A stretch of DNA of 37,175 nt from assembly GCF_030532965.1 (NCBI RefSeq), contig NZ_JAUNKC010000032.1:1-37175 (forward strand), read 5' to 3'. Within the stretch, counting starts at the first letter, position 1. Every line of letters starts with the position of its first letter. Both the position numbers and the translations under genes were made by a program. Under the pieces are notes generated by a model. The model was not told where the DNA came from and made no database searches. It saw nothing but the letters and a program-made list of their open reading frames with translations. The stretch comes from Corynebacterium sp. (GTDB taxonomy: Bacteria > Actinomycetota > Actinomycetes > Mycobacteriales > Mycobacteriaceae). Shown here piece after piece: positions 7,897 through 14,922 of the stretch.

Positions 7897-8322
7897 TTAT
7901 TCGATAACGGGATTGATCTTCGCCATGACTTCGGTGATGGCGTTGAGATCGTCGGCATCGAGTCCAAGCATTGCGGTGACTTCGGCTTCCATGTCGGCTG
8001 CTTGTGCCTGGAGCTTCTTGCCGCGTTGGGTTAGGAAAAATAGGACCCTGCGGTAGTCTTTGTGGTCGGCTTGTCGGCGCACGTATCCACTAGCTTCCAT
8101 GCGTTTAAGTAGCGGCGAAAGGGTACCGGAATCCAAGTCGAGTGGTGTGGATAAGTCGGCGATTGTTTGGCCGTCTTTTTCCCACAGGCATAGCAATACG
8201 AGGTATTGCGGATAGGTAATGTTCCATTCGTCAAAATATGGGCGGTACATCCGCTGCATGAGACGTGACCCGGTATAGAAATGGAAACTAATCATGGTGC
8301 GCAATCTCTGCTGATCGGACAT
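7897..8322 (-). CDS. MarR-family regulator (OhrR-like, no redox Cys)
   Basis: This 141-residue protein is a winged-helix MarR regulator. Its closest pattern is the OhrR group: RMYRPYFDEWNITYPQYLVLLCLWE, then LDLDSGTLSPLLKRME as the recognition region and DYRRVLFFLTQRG as the wing. OhrR senses organic peroxides with an N-terminal Cys in a C-F-x-L-Y-x-x-S-R context; the matching stretch here is SFHFYTGSR, so Ser12 replaces the Cys. The ATG at 8322 is chosen because a perfect -10 box TACAAT lies 7 nt upstream, giving a leaderless mRNA; a longer TTG start at 8382 would overlap that promoter. The downstream target is unknown; no ohr gene is nearby. Confidence 0.85.
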   Translation of the reverse strand: MSDQQRLRTMISFHFYTGSRLMQRMYRPYFDEWNITYPQYLVLLCLWEKDGQTIADLSTPLDLDSGTLSPLLKRMEASGYVRRQADHKDYRRVLFFLTQRGKKLQAQAADMEAEVTAMLGLDADDLNAITEVMAKINPVIE

Positions 8323-8329
8323 ACCCCAG

Positions 8330-8335
8330 ATTGTA
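8330..8335 (-). promoter_or_regulatory. -10 box of marR promoter
   Basis: TACAAT on the minus strand stands 7 nt before the ATG at 8322, consistent with a leaderless transcript. It decides the short start of the MarR gene. The -35 region around 8353-8359 is weak. Confidence 0.5.
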
Positions 8336-8364
8336 TTGCACCCAACCTGGCTAAATGTAGGCTT

Positions 8365-8393
8365 GGTTAAGGTTAACCCCAAACGGTTAAACC
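8365..8393. promoter_or_regulatory. GGTTAA repeat cluster upstream of marR
   Basis: GGTTAA occurs at 8365, 8371 and 8385, and two copies are extended to palindromes: GGTTAACC (8371-8378) and GGTTAAACC (8385-8393). The cluster lies just upstream of the marR -35 region and about 80-100 bp downstream of the GNAT-LOG stop. It is a plausible operator for the MarR protein, but this is inference from position and symmetry. Confidence 0.4.
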
Positions 8394-8470
8394 CGATTTT
8401 TACCCCATACAGTGATTCAAAAATATAAGGCGATTATTTCCTTTGGTTTACCCCCTGTTCGGGGCAGACA

Positions 8471-9547
8471 TTAGGTCCTCAGACGTCTTTTTTGCCACTT
8501 CAGGCCGGGATTTGCCCAATTGTTAAATCCATCAAAAAGATCGTCAATAGTATCCGCGACCACAATCGCGTCGAGGTACCGTTCCCAAATGAATCCATCT
8601 TCGCCCATGGCCCTGAGGGCGTCGAGAAGCGGCGTCCAGTAATCCCCAACGTTGTATAGGGCGACCGGCCCGGTGTACGGACCGAGCTGTTGGCGTACTA
8701 AAACTTCGGATAATTCTTCCAAGGTACCCATCCCGCCGGGCAGCGCGACGAAAGCGTCCGCTAATTCCTCCATGCGCACCTTGCGCGCCATGATGTTCTC
8801 AGTGACTTCTAATTGGCTCAGGTTTGGGTGCGCCAATTCGAGGTCTTTTAAGTCTTTTGGCATCACCCCGATCACGTCGCCACCAGCATTAAGGCACGCG
8901 TTTGCGGCTTCGCCCATTAAACCAACGCTGGCACCACCGTAGACCATTGTGATTCCCCGGCGCGCCAGTTCTTCGCCAAGTTCCCGGGCGGCAACCGCGA
9001 ACTCAGGGCGGTTGCCGACTACGGAACCGCAGTAGACGGCGACAGCGTTGATTGCTGGGCTAAGCGTACGTAGCATCACCCCGGATGTGTTTTTCGAAAC
9101 AAAGTCGTTGCGTGCATAAAGCCTGCGTGCGGGGCTTTCGGGCTCAACGGTGAGGGAAATGCCCGGCCAGCCGTGGGTGCGTCCGTGGTTCACGGCTTGT
9201 TTAATCAACCAGCCGCCTAAGCCTTTCCCCTGCCATTCCGTGTCAACATTGACCACCAGTTCGGGCACCTGGTCGTCGACATAGCCGTCGGCTTTGATGA
9301 AGCCCACCCACATGCTGGCGATTGCTGTGTTGGTTTCGTCTTCCAAGACAATGCCTATGTCGCCCCGGGCTGGGTCGAATTCTAAGTATTGGCCAAGGTG
9401 TGGTGCTTCTAAATCCGACCGATCGTATCGGTGGGTGATCCGGTTTCGATTTCTAAGCACTGCGGTGGCGCGTAGCTCTACGTCCGCGGCTGTCATTGTG
9501 CGCGCGTGCAGTCCGTCGGTATCCGGTTGCGTGAAAACGAAAGGCAT
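8471..9547 (-). CDS. GNAT acetyltransferase-LOG phosphoribohydrolase fusion
   Basis: This 358-residue protein has two distinct enzyme domains. Residues about 10-165 form a GNAT N-acyltransferase, with the acetyl-CoA loop Q106-GKGLG followed by a long helix. Residues about 167-355 form a LOG domain (TIGR00730 family): VYCGSVVGNRPEFA at 171-184, VYGGASVGLMG at 202-212 and the signature PGGMGTLEE at 270-278. LOG enzymes split N6-substituted AMP (cytokinin nucleotides) or AMP into base and ribose 5-phosphate. The GNAT substrate is unknown. The -10 box TAGAAT sits 8 nt before the ATG, implying a leaderless mRNA. A sirtuin gene is divergently transcribed 40-50 bp away. Confidence 0.9.
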   Translation of the reverse strand: MPFVFTQPDTDGLHARTMTAADVELRATAVLRNRNRITHRYDRSDLEAPHLGQYLEFDPARGDIGIVLEDETNTAIASMWVGFIKADGYVDDQVPELVVNVDTEWQGKGLGGWLIKQAVNHGRTHGWPGISLTVEPESPARRLYARNDFVSKNTSGVMLRTLSPAINAVAVYCGSVVGNRPEFAVAARELGEELARRGITMVYGGASVGLMGEAANACLNAGGDVIGVMPKDLKDLELAHPNLSQLEVTENIMARKVRMEELADAFVALPGGMGTLEELSEVLVRQQLGPYTGPVALYNVGDYWTPLLDALRAMGEDGFIWERYLDAIVVADTIDDLFDGFNNWANPGLKWQKRRLRT

Positions 9548-9555
9548 GTCTGTAA

Positions 9556-9588
9556 ATTCTAAACCCCAGCACCATAAATCAATAGAAT
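9556..9588. promoter_or_regulatory. Overlapping divergent leaderless promoters (GNAT-LOG / sirtuin)
   Basis: Each strand carries a -10 box TAGAAT: minus strand at 9556-9561, 8 nt from the GNAT-LOG ATG (9547), and plus strand at 9583-9588, 7 nt from the sirtuin ATG (9596). The two boxes are 21 bp apart, so the -35 region of each promoter covers the -10 region of the other. RNA polymerase could not use both at once. Confidence 0.5.
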
Positions 9589-9595
9589 GGGCGCT

Positions 9596-10378
9596 ATGAA
9601 CAGGCGATTTTCGGCAGACTCCATTGCACAGTGCCCATTAGATTTTCTCAGGTTGCTTAGGCAAGCAAAGCGGGTGCATGTGTTTAGTGGTGCGGGAATG
9701 TCGGCGGAGTCCGGTTTGGATACCTACCGAAATGACGAGACTGGGTTGTGGGAAAACGTCGACCCGCAGGCGATGGCGAGCATTTCGGCGTGGCGCACGG
9801 ATCCGGAGCCGATGTGGGCTTGGTATCTGTGGCGGGCCCATCTTGCCGCCGAAGCGCAGCCTAATGCTGGGCATGTGGCGTTGGCGCGGTGGGCGCAGTT
9901 GGTGCCGGAGTTTCATGTAACGACGCAGAATATTGATAATTTGCATGAACGGGCTGGCCAGGAATTGGTGAGTCACCTGCACGGTAGTTTGTTTGCCTGG
10001 CGGTGTACTGATTGCGATGCGGCCGCAGCCGATATTTCGCTTGTCGACGCCCCCATCGCGCGGTTAACGCCGCCTGCCTGTGAGTTCTGTGGCGGCCTGA
10101 TCCGCCCGGGTGTGGTGTGGTTTGGCGAGGCCTTGCCGGAGGATGAGTGGCTGATCGCCCAGCATTGGATGATGAATTCCGATGTGGTGGTGATCGTGGG
10201 CACTTCTGGGGTGGTACAACCAGCTGCCTCGCTGCCGCTTGTGGCGTATCGGTTGGGTATCCCGATCGTTGAGATTTCGCCTGCTGAAACAGAACTGTCG
10301 CCGTTGTGTGCGTTCAGTTGGGCTAGTACTGCCGCGGTTGCTTTACCTATGATTGCGCAACACCTCGAAAACTTATAA
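9596..10378 (+). CDS. NAD-dependent protein deacylase (sirtuin, Y-x-x-R type)
   Basis: This 260-residue Sir2-family enzyme removes acyl groups from lysine using NAD+. Visible motifs are GAGMSAESG at 32-40, TQNIDNLHERAG with the NAD-binding Asn and Asp, catalytic His129 in LHGSLF, and zinc cysteines C137, C140, C162 and C165. Y77-L-W-R80 matches the Y-x-x-R pair that class III sirtuins (CobB, SIRT5) use to hold succinyl or malonyl lysine, so desuccinylase activity is likely. The ATG at 9596 is preferred over 9587, which falls inside the -10 box. The divergent partner is the GNAT-LOG fusion. A second sirtuin of a different class lies at the right end of the window. Confidence 0.9.
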   Translation: MNRRFSADSIAQCPLDFLRLLRQAKRVHVFSGAGMSAESGLDTYRNDETGLWENVDPQAMASISAWRTDPEPMWAWYLWRAHLAAEAQPNAGHVALARWAQLVPEFHVTTQNIDNLHERAGQELVSHLHGSLFAWRCTDCDAAAADISLVDAPIARLTPPACEFCGGLIRPGVVWFGEALPEDEWLIAQHWMMNSDVVVIVGTSGVVQPAASLPLVAYRLGIPIVEISPAETELSPLCAFSWASTAAVALPMIAQHLENL

Positions 10379-10660
10379 AGTTATTAATTTTTTGCCAAAC
10401 TACGAGCGATTATTTTTATACATAAGGCAGCTTTTAACTGGGCGATTTATACAGATAAGCAATAATAAGCATGAAAGATTGATCGAAAAATCCGTGATTG
10501 CTCAACAAGGTAGCAAAAAGCAATAGTTTGAAATTGAAGGATTATCACACATTCTAAAGTAATAAAAACCAGATGACCTTGCGATATTTCCCTGACCACT
10601 GATTACATCCTTGCGGACGTATCGACATTTCTGTTTTAACGTCTTTTCCTATACATGAAT
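10379..10660. other. AT-rich gap upstream of ROK regulator
   Basis: About 280 bp without an open frame of note separate the sirtuin from the ROK promoter. The stretch is distinctly AT-rich compared with the flanking genes. No clear terminator hairpin follows the sirtuin. I see nothing more specific in it. Confidence 0.4.
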
Positions 10661-10676
10661 TAGACAGAATAGTCTA
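10661..10676. promoter_or_regulatory. Palindromic operator TAGAC-N6-GTCTA at ROK promoter
   Basis: TAGACAGAATAGTCTA is a 16-bp palindrome with six central bases. Its first six bases TAGACA also serve as a -35 box (5 of 6 to TTGACA), 17 nt before the -10 box. The same arm sequences recur twice upstream of the transporter gene at 14923. Its position over the -35 box of the regulator gene suggests negative autoregulation. Confidence 0.6.
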
Positions 10677-10683
10677 CTGCCAC

Positions 10684-10689
10684 TATGCT
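10684..10689 (+). promoter_or_regulatory. -10 box of ROK regulator promoter
   Basis: TATGCT lies 17 nt after the -35 box TAGACA (10661-10666) and 8 nt before the ATG at 10698. There is no ribosome binding site, so the mRNA is probably leaderless. Confidence 0.5.
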
Positions 10690-10697
10690 TTCTTCCC

Positions 10698-11753
10698 ATG
10701 CGAACTGAAAGCAGCTTTAGTCATTCGACTATTTTTACCGGACCGAGTAATCCGGCCGCGCTATGTCTACAATTAATTCGACTGAAGCAGCCGGTAACCC
10801 GCACCTTCTTGGTTGACCACTCCCCACATTCTCAACCAACCATCACCCGTGCGGTACTTGGATTGATGGGCGCCCAATTGGTTCGGGAACGTCCCGACAA
10901 AATCATGCCAATCGGGCCCGGCCGACCAAAGATCCCACTTGAGCTCACCCCAAGCCCATGGGTTCATGTCGGCATGGCTATCGGCACGAAATCCACCTAC
11001 CTGGGTGTCTACGGCACCCGCGGCCAATTGCTTCGGGAACAATTCGTGGAGATCAGCCCGGCGGACCACAGCGTTCAAAACTTCGTCAACGAAATGGTGC
11101 CGCACATCATCCGCATGGTGTCGGACAGCAAACTACCGTTGGCGAACTTGGGAATTTCCACCTCAGGAATAGTGGACGACCACTCACTGATCACCGCAGC
11201 AAATTTAGGGTGGGATCATGCGGACATCGTCAATCCTCTGCACCAGGCATTGGACGTACCGATCACCATTGCCAGTGTCATTGAGGCGATTGCCGGTGCC
11301 GAACAGCACACACAGATCCCACCGAAACCCGCCCCGAAACCACGGCCAAACCAGAAACGGTTGCCAAAGGTACCTAAGGTGCACGAACACCGGGGCTTGA
11401 TTTTCTACGTGGATGATTCCATCGGTGCCGCTGTCCACACCTATAATTCCGTGAAGCTATTGGAAGTGGGCAATTACACCAGCGTCGAGGCGGCGGCTAT
11501 GGATTTGGCGTCGAAAACCTCACCGGACACCATCGTTCTGGCGGGTTCTGCCTTTGAAAACTCCGCAGATGCCCACGCGGTTGGCCGCGCACTACGCGCA
11601 TCGAAGCACGCCAACGTCGAAGTGCGCGTGATTCCCACCCATATCGACAATGCGCGGGCAGCAGCCCGTTCCGTCGCATTGAGCGGACTGTTGACCGATC
11701 CGATCAATTTTGCGAAGCAAATCACCACCGGGTCTTCCCAATACGCCATCTAA
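10698..11753 (+). CDS. ROK-family transcriptional regulator
   Basis: This 351-residue protein has an N-terminal winged helix (about 20-75: NPAALCLQLIRLKQPVTRT, then SQPTITRAVLGLM, and a wing GPGRPKIPLEL) followed by a ROK-type domain (MAIGTKSTYLGVYG, then NLGISTSGIVD). The ROK zinc motif C-x-C-G-x-x-G-C is absent, and a Pro- and Lys-rich insertion (about 200-230, KPAPKPRPNQKRLPKVPK) interrupts the domain, so sugar kinase activity is unlikely. ROK regulators usually respond to sugars or amino sugars. The shared TAGAC-N6-GTCTA palindrome links it to the transporter at 14923; this link is inferred. A strong hairpin follows the stop. Confidence 0.87.
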   Translation: MRTESSFSHSTIFTGPSNPAALCLQLIRLKQPVTRTFLVDHSPHSQPTITRAVLGLMGAQLVRERPDKIMPIGPGRPKIPLELTPSPWVHVGMAIGTKSTYLGVYGTRGQLLREQFVEISPADHSVQNFVNEMVPHIIRMVSDSKLPLANLGISTSGIVDDHSLITAANLGWDHADIVNPLHQALDVPITIASVIEAIAGAEQHTQIPPKPAPKPRPNQKRLPKVPKVHEHRGLIFYVDDSIGAAVHTYNSVKLLEVGNYTSVEAAAMDLASKTSPDTIVLAGSAFENSADAHAVGRALRASKHANVEVRVIPTHIDNARAAARSVALSGLLTDPINFAKQITTGSSQYAI

Positions 11754-11787
11754 CTGATTGGGGATTCCCGCTTAGTGCAGCGCATAG

Positions 11788-11829
11788 ATAAGGTGGGGAC
11801 GACGAGTATGCCCGTCGTCCCCACCTTAT
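11788..11829. terminator. Bidirectional terminator between ROK and carbonic anhydrase-like genes
   Basis: A perfect 17-bp stem is formed by 11788-11804 (starting ATAAGGTGGGGAC) and 11813-11829, with an 8-nt loop. It lies between two convergent stop codons. The outer A/T-rich ends of the stem and the trailing T-rich bases suit termination in both directions. Confidence 0.85.
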
Positions 11830-11833
11830 GTTT

Positions 11834-12397
11834 CTATTCGTAGCGAACCTCGGAAAGGCTTAGCGCCTGGGACAGGTCAGCTTGCCCGGCCGCCGTTTCA
11901 ACATATCGGGCGGCATGCGGGATAAACGCCTGCGATTGTTCGTCGGAAAGCTCGCGGCGCACCTTCGCCGGAACCCCAGCGGCGAGCGACTTTTCGGGGA
12001 TGTCTTGGCCCTCTAGCACCACCGCACCTGCGGCGATAAGTGAGCCCGCACCAATATGGGAGCGAGATAGCAGCGCCGACTTCATACCGACCAGAACACC
12101 GTTGTCCACGGTGGAGCCGTGCACGAGCGCCAAATGCCCAACCGTGACGTCGTCGCCAAGCGTGCACGGCGCGTCGGAATCGACATGCAGCACGCAATTA
12201 TCCTGAATATTGGTTCGCTCCCCCACCCGGATTGCGTTCACGTCCGCCCGAAGCACGCACCCATAAAACACCGAAGAATGCGCGCCGATCTCCACATCAC
12301 CGATAATGGTTGCGGTCGGCGCGATGTAGGCAGTGGCGTGAATACGTGGTGTTTTGCCGTTAAACGGCAGAATCAGCGGTCCGGGAAGATGGGTCAT
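11834..12397 (-). CDS. Gamma-class carbonic anhydrase-like hexapeptide-repeat protein
   Basis: This 187-residue left-handed beta-helix protein has hexapeptide repeats from about residue 30 to 140. H71, H88 and H93 lie in the pattern NIQDNCVLHVD and VTVGHLALVHG, matching the three zinc ligands of gamma carbonic anhydrases. Many bacterial members (PaaY, YrdA, CaiE relatives) keep these ligands and have weak, absent or redox-dependent hydratase activity, so the real reaction is open. An AAAGG site precedes the ATG by about 10 nt. It is transcribed from its own upstream region after the nitroreductase gene on the same strand, with a gap of about 100 bp. Confidence 0.88.
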   Translation of the reverse strand: MTHLPGPLILPFNGKTPRIHATAYIAPTATIIGDVEIGAHSSVFYGCVLRADVNAIRVGERTNIQDNCVLHVDSDAPCTLGDDVTVGHLALVHGSTVDNGVLVGMKSALLSRSHIGAGSLIAAGAVVLEGQDIPEKSLAAGVPAKVRRELSDEQSQAFIPHAARYVETAAGQADLSQALSLSEVRYE

Positions 12398-12500
12398 GAT
12401 GCGAAATACCTTTCAAAGACGGGGCGGTTATTTCAATTATGACCCAATGCCGCCCGCTTTACGACGCTTTAGCCGCCCTGACGCTTCAGCGCAGCCGTTT

Positions 12501-13073
12501 TTAGTAGCGGTCGTTGATGCGCCTGGAAGCGATCCGGCCCGGATGCGCCGGTTGCTCATTGCCATAGCCCATGGCGATAACCAGGGCGACGCCGTGCTCA
12601 CCATCGTTCGGCAACCCGACTGCCTCAAGCACCTTAGCTTCGTCCCAACCGGTGGTCGGCGACGTTGCCAAGCCCTCACCTTGCGCAGCGATGAGTGCAA
12701 ATGCCCCAACCAACATGGCGTCTTTCAACGCAGTTTCGCGCAGTTTTATGGCATCGAGCGACTCGAAGTACTTCACCACGCCTGCCCCGTAGTCTTCACC
12801 AAGAATATCGATGATGTCGGAAGGCATTCCGGTGCGTGCGACAACTACCAGAACAACTGGTGCATCCCGTAACTGCTTTTGGTTGGAAGCGGCGAATAAT
12901 CCGTCCTTGACGGCCTGATCGCGCACCACGACCAGATCGGAACGCTGCAGGTTAAACGCGGTTGGCGCCTCTAGCGCAAGGGAAACGACGGTATCAACGA
13001 CCTCGTCGCTGAGCTCTTGGTCCGTGTAGTTACGAATAGCGCGGCGGGTTTTAATTGCCTCGGAAACGTTCAT
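12501..13073 (-). CDS. Nitroreductase-family flavoprotein
   Basis: This 190-residue FMN oxidoreductase begins MNVSEAIKTRRAIRNY, the usual family start with the FMN-phosphate-binding R-R-x-R. It continues with PTAFNLQRSDLVVVRD and a C-terminal GLPNDGEHGVALVIAMGYG. Such enzymes reduce nitroaromatics, quinones or flavins with NAD(P)H in the cytosol. The reading frame extends upstream to 13286, but that part would antisense-overlap the Mpg gene start. ATG 13073 is chosen because GAGAAAGAG lies just before it and the conserved domain starts there. Upstream, TCACCAAT occurs twice (13109-13116 and 13132-13139), a possible operator shared with the divergent Mpg gene. Confidence 0.88.
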   Translation of the reverse strand: MNVSEAIKTRRAIRNYTDQELSDEVVDTVVSLALEAPTAFNLQRSDLVVVRDQAVKDGLFAASNQKQLRDAPVVLVVVARTGMPSDIIDILGEDYGAGVVKYFESLDAIKLRETALKDAMLVGAFALIAAQGEGLATSPTTGWDEAKVLEAVGLPNDGEHGVALVIAMGYGNEQPAHPGRIASRRINDRY

Positions 13074-13106
13074 GTCTTTACTCTTTCTCTCGTAGAAAAG
13101 TTGACC

Positions 13107-13140
13107 TTCACCAATGCTATATTGTTGAAGTGTCACCAAT
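13107..13140. promoter_or_regulatory. Direct repeat TCACCAAT in nitroreductase/Mpg divergent gap
   Basis: TCACCAAT appears twice about 23 bp apart in the 124-bp divergent region between the nitroreductase (13073) and Mpg (13198) starts. The element TATATT between the copies could be part of a -10 box on either strand. The regulatory role is speculative. Confidence 0.25.
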
Positions 13141-13197
13141 CTAGCGAACGCTCTCTCGGAAACGCAACTTCCCCAGTTTCGATTACAGTTGTCTTTA

Positions 13198-13779
13198 ATG
13201 ATCGACTTCGAACAACCAGCCAATATCGTTGCCCCGCAATTGCTGGGGGCCACCATTTCGCACGCTGGGGTCACCATCCGAATCACCGAAGTCGAAGCCT
13301 ATTTAGGCACCTCCGACCCCGCCTCCCACACCTATCGCGGAATGACCAAACGCAACGTAGCCATGTTCGGCCCACCCGCCCGGCTCTATGTCTACCGGTC
13401 CTACGGAATCCATTTGGCGGGAAATATCGTGTGCGCACCGGAAGGCATCGGGCAAGCTTGCCTCCTACGGGCAGGAGAAGTCATCGACGGCATCCCGCTC
13501 GCGCTACAACGGCGCGGCCAAATGCCATTTCACCGGCTCGCCCAAGGCCCCGGCAATCTCGGCGCCGCCCTGGCTTTAAGCCTGGAGCTTAATAAAGAAT
13601 CCATCTATGGCCCGCTGGTGCAGTTCACCGAACGCAGCGCTACACCGGAGATTGTCCGCGGACCCCGGATCGGCATCACGAAAAACACCGAGGCCGAATT
13701 TCGGTTCTGGATACCCAATCACGCCAGCGTCTCCGCCCGTAAAGGTTATCCGGCTCAGGCAGAACAGCACGGGAATTGA
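13198..13779 (+). CDS. 3-methyladenine DNA glycosylase, Mpg/AAG family
   Basis: This 193-residue protein belongs to the alkyladenine glycosylase (AAG/MPG) family, structurally unrelated to Tag. Motifs are VEAYLG (catalytic Glu region), DPASHTYRGMTKRNVAMFGPP, YVYRSYGIHLAGNIVC, and RLAQGPGNLGAAL, all characteristic of the family. It excises 3-methyladenine, 7-methylguanine and related lesions. ATG 13198 is preferred; a TTG three codons earlier (13189) is possible. No strong Shine-Dalgarno is seen. The lipase gene follows after about 20 bp on the same strand. It is the third alkylation-repair gene in this window, after the ATL and Tag genes. Confidence 0.9.
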   Translation: MIDFEQPANIVAPQLLGATISHAGVTIRITEVEAYLGTSDPASHTYRGMTKRNVAMFGPPARLYVYRSYGIHLAGNIVCAPEGIGQACLLRAGEVIDGIPLALQRRGQMPFHRLAQGPGNLGAALALSLELNKESIYGPLVQFTERSATPEIVRGPRIGITKNTEAEFRFWIPNHASVSARKGYPAQAEQHGN

Positions 13780-13800
13780 AATTCTGGTTTGCTGGATATT

Positions 13801-14721
13801 ATGACACCAACACCCGCACAATCCCCCGCAACCAACCAGCAACCCGAAGAATCAGCAGGCGAAACCGGCTCCCCAACCCCCAAGCGTAAAAACTTACCGC
13901 TGGTGGCTCGGATACCCACCGCAAAAATCTTTGAAGACGACTGGCGTTCTCGCACCAGCCCGCAGCGCCCCTGCCCAGTCATCCTCATCCACGGCACCGG
14001 TGAAACCAAAGCCTGCTGGGCCGAATTAGGCACCGAATTACGGGAGCTTGGCTACGCGGTTTTCGCGCCAGATTTCGGAAATCGAAGCACCGATTCCGTC
14101 GCCGAATCCGCCGCACAAGTCGGCGCCTACATCGACGCGGTGTTAACCGTGACCGGCGCAAGAAAGGCGATACTGGTGGGCCATTCCCAAGGCGGAATAT
14201 TAGCCCGGTACTGGATGCATTTTTTAGGCGGCAGCCAGAAAGTGCACCAACTCATTTGCCTCTCGGTACCCAATCACGGCACCCAGCCGGGCGGCTTCCT
14301 GCCCGACGCTGCACTCACCCCGCATGTGGAACGTCGCATTCACCAGCTCATCACCGCGTGGTTCGGTCCGTCTGGCTTTGAAATGCTCAGCGATTCACCG
14401 CTTATCGACGCCTTAAACGCCAATGGCGACACCATCCCCGGCATTCATTACAGCTGTATCTCCACCCGTTCCGATGCCATCATCACCCCGGTGGAATCCT
14501 GCTTCTTGGATGGTCGGCACTGCACCAATATCTATGTGCAAGACAGCGCTCGGCACGCCATCGTCATGCATGAAGATATGCCCTATAACAAGCACGTGCG
14601 GGCATTGGTAGTACGCGAAATAGAAAACTGCCCGCCACTTGATCCCGAAATACCCGAAGTGGAAGCCCCAGTGCCGTTTTCACTGCGCGCCAAGCGGGCA
14701 CTTCGGGTACTGCGCGGCTAG
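13801..14721 (+). CDS. Alpha/beta hydrolase, class 2 lipase/esterase-like
   Basis: This 306-residue hydrolase has an oxyanion-region motif VILIHGTGETKACW, the nucleophile elbow GHSQGG (Ser129) and likely acid and base in RSDAIITP and HAIVMHEDMP. The fold and spacing resemble class 2 (EstA/LipA-like) lipases, which act on short acyl esters or triacylglycerols. These are often secreted, but the N-terminus here is a Pro-, Thr- and Glu-rich stretch without a signal peptide, so it is probably cytosolic or leaves by another route. ATG 13801 is chosen; an in-frame TTG lies at 13789. It may be co-transcribed with the upstream Mpg gene. Confidence 0.85.
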   Translation: MTPTPAQSPATNQQPEESAGETGSPTPKRKNLPLVARIPTAKIFEDDWRSRTSPQRPCPVILIHGTGETKACWAELGTELRELGYAVFAPDFGNRSTDSVAESAAQVGAYIDAVLTVTGARKAILVGHSQGGILARYWMHFLGGSQKVHQLICLSVPNHGTQPGGFLPDAALTPHVERRIHQLITAWFGPSGFEMLSDSPLIDALNANGDTIPGIHYSCISTRSDAIITPVESCFLDGRHCTNIYVQDSARHAIVMHEDMPYNKHVRALVVREIENCPPLDPEIPEVEAPVPFSLRAKRALRVLRG

Positions 14722-14726
14722 CCACC

Positions 14727-14742
14727 TAGACTAAGCGGTCTA
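14727..14742. promoter_or_regulatory. Distal operator TAGAC-N6-GTCTA upstream of DAACS transporter
   Basis: TAGACTAAGCGGTCTA is the same palindrome type as at 10661-10676. It lies 6 bp after the lipase stop and is repeated in inverted orientation at 14867-14882 with 15 identical bases, the centres being 140 bp apart. It may cooperate with the proximal site by DNA looping. Confidence 0.55.
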
Positions 14743-14866
14743 CCTTTTTCGGAAACGGCGGCGCGGGTGCGTCGAAAAGCGATGTGCACTGCGTTTTTAG
14801 CAGGCATCGAATGAAAGAAAAACCAGGATAACCTACCCGGAGCCCCACCAACTTTACAAAGAATCG

Positions 14867-14882
14867 CAGACCGCTTAGTCTA
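14867..14882. promoter_or_regulatory. Proximal operator over -10 box of DAACS transporter
   Basis: CAGACCGCTTAGTCTA matches TAGAC-N6-GTCTA with one mismatch in the first base. It contains the likely -10 box TAGTCT (14876-14881). The -35 box TTTACA (14853-14858) is 17 nt upstream. A protein bound here would block the promoter. Confidence 0.6.
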
Positions 14883-14922
14883 AAGCTTCATTAGCAATAA
14901 TTCTTGGTTAAGGAGAACATTC

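Noticed and set aside
8365..8393. GGTTAA cluster as a DtxR iron box
   Set aside because: The arrangement does not fit the 19-bp DtxR consensus; the symmetry suggests another regulator.
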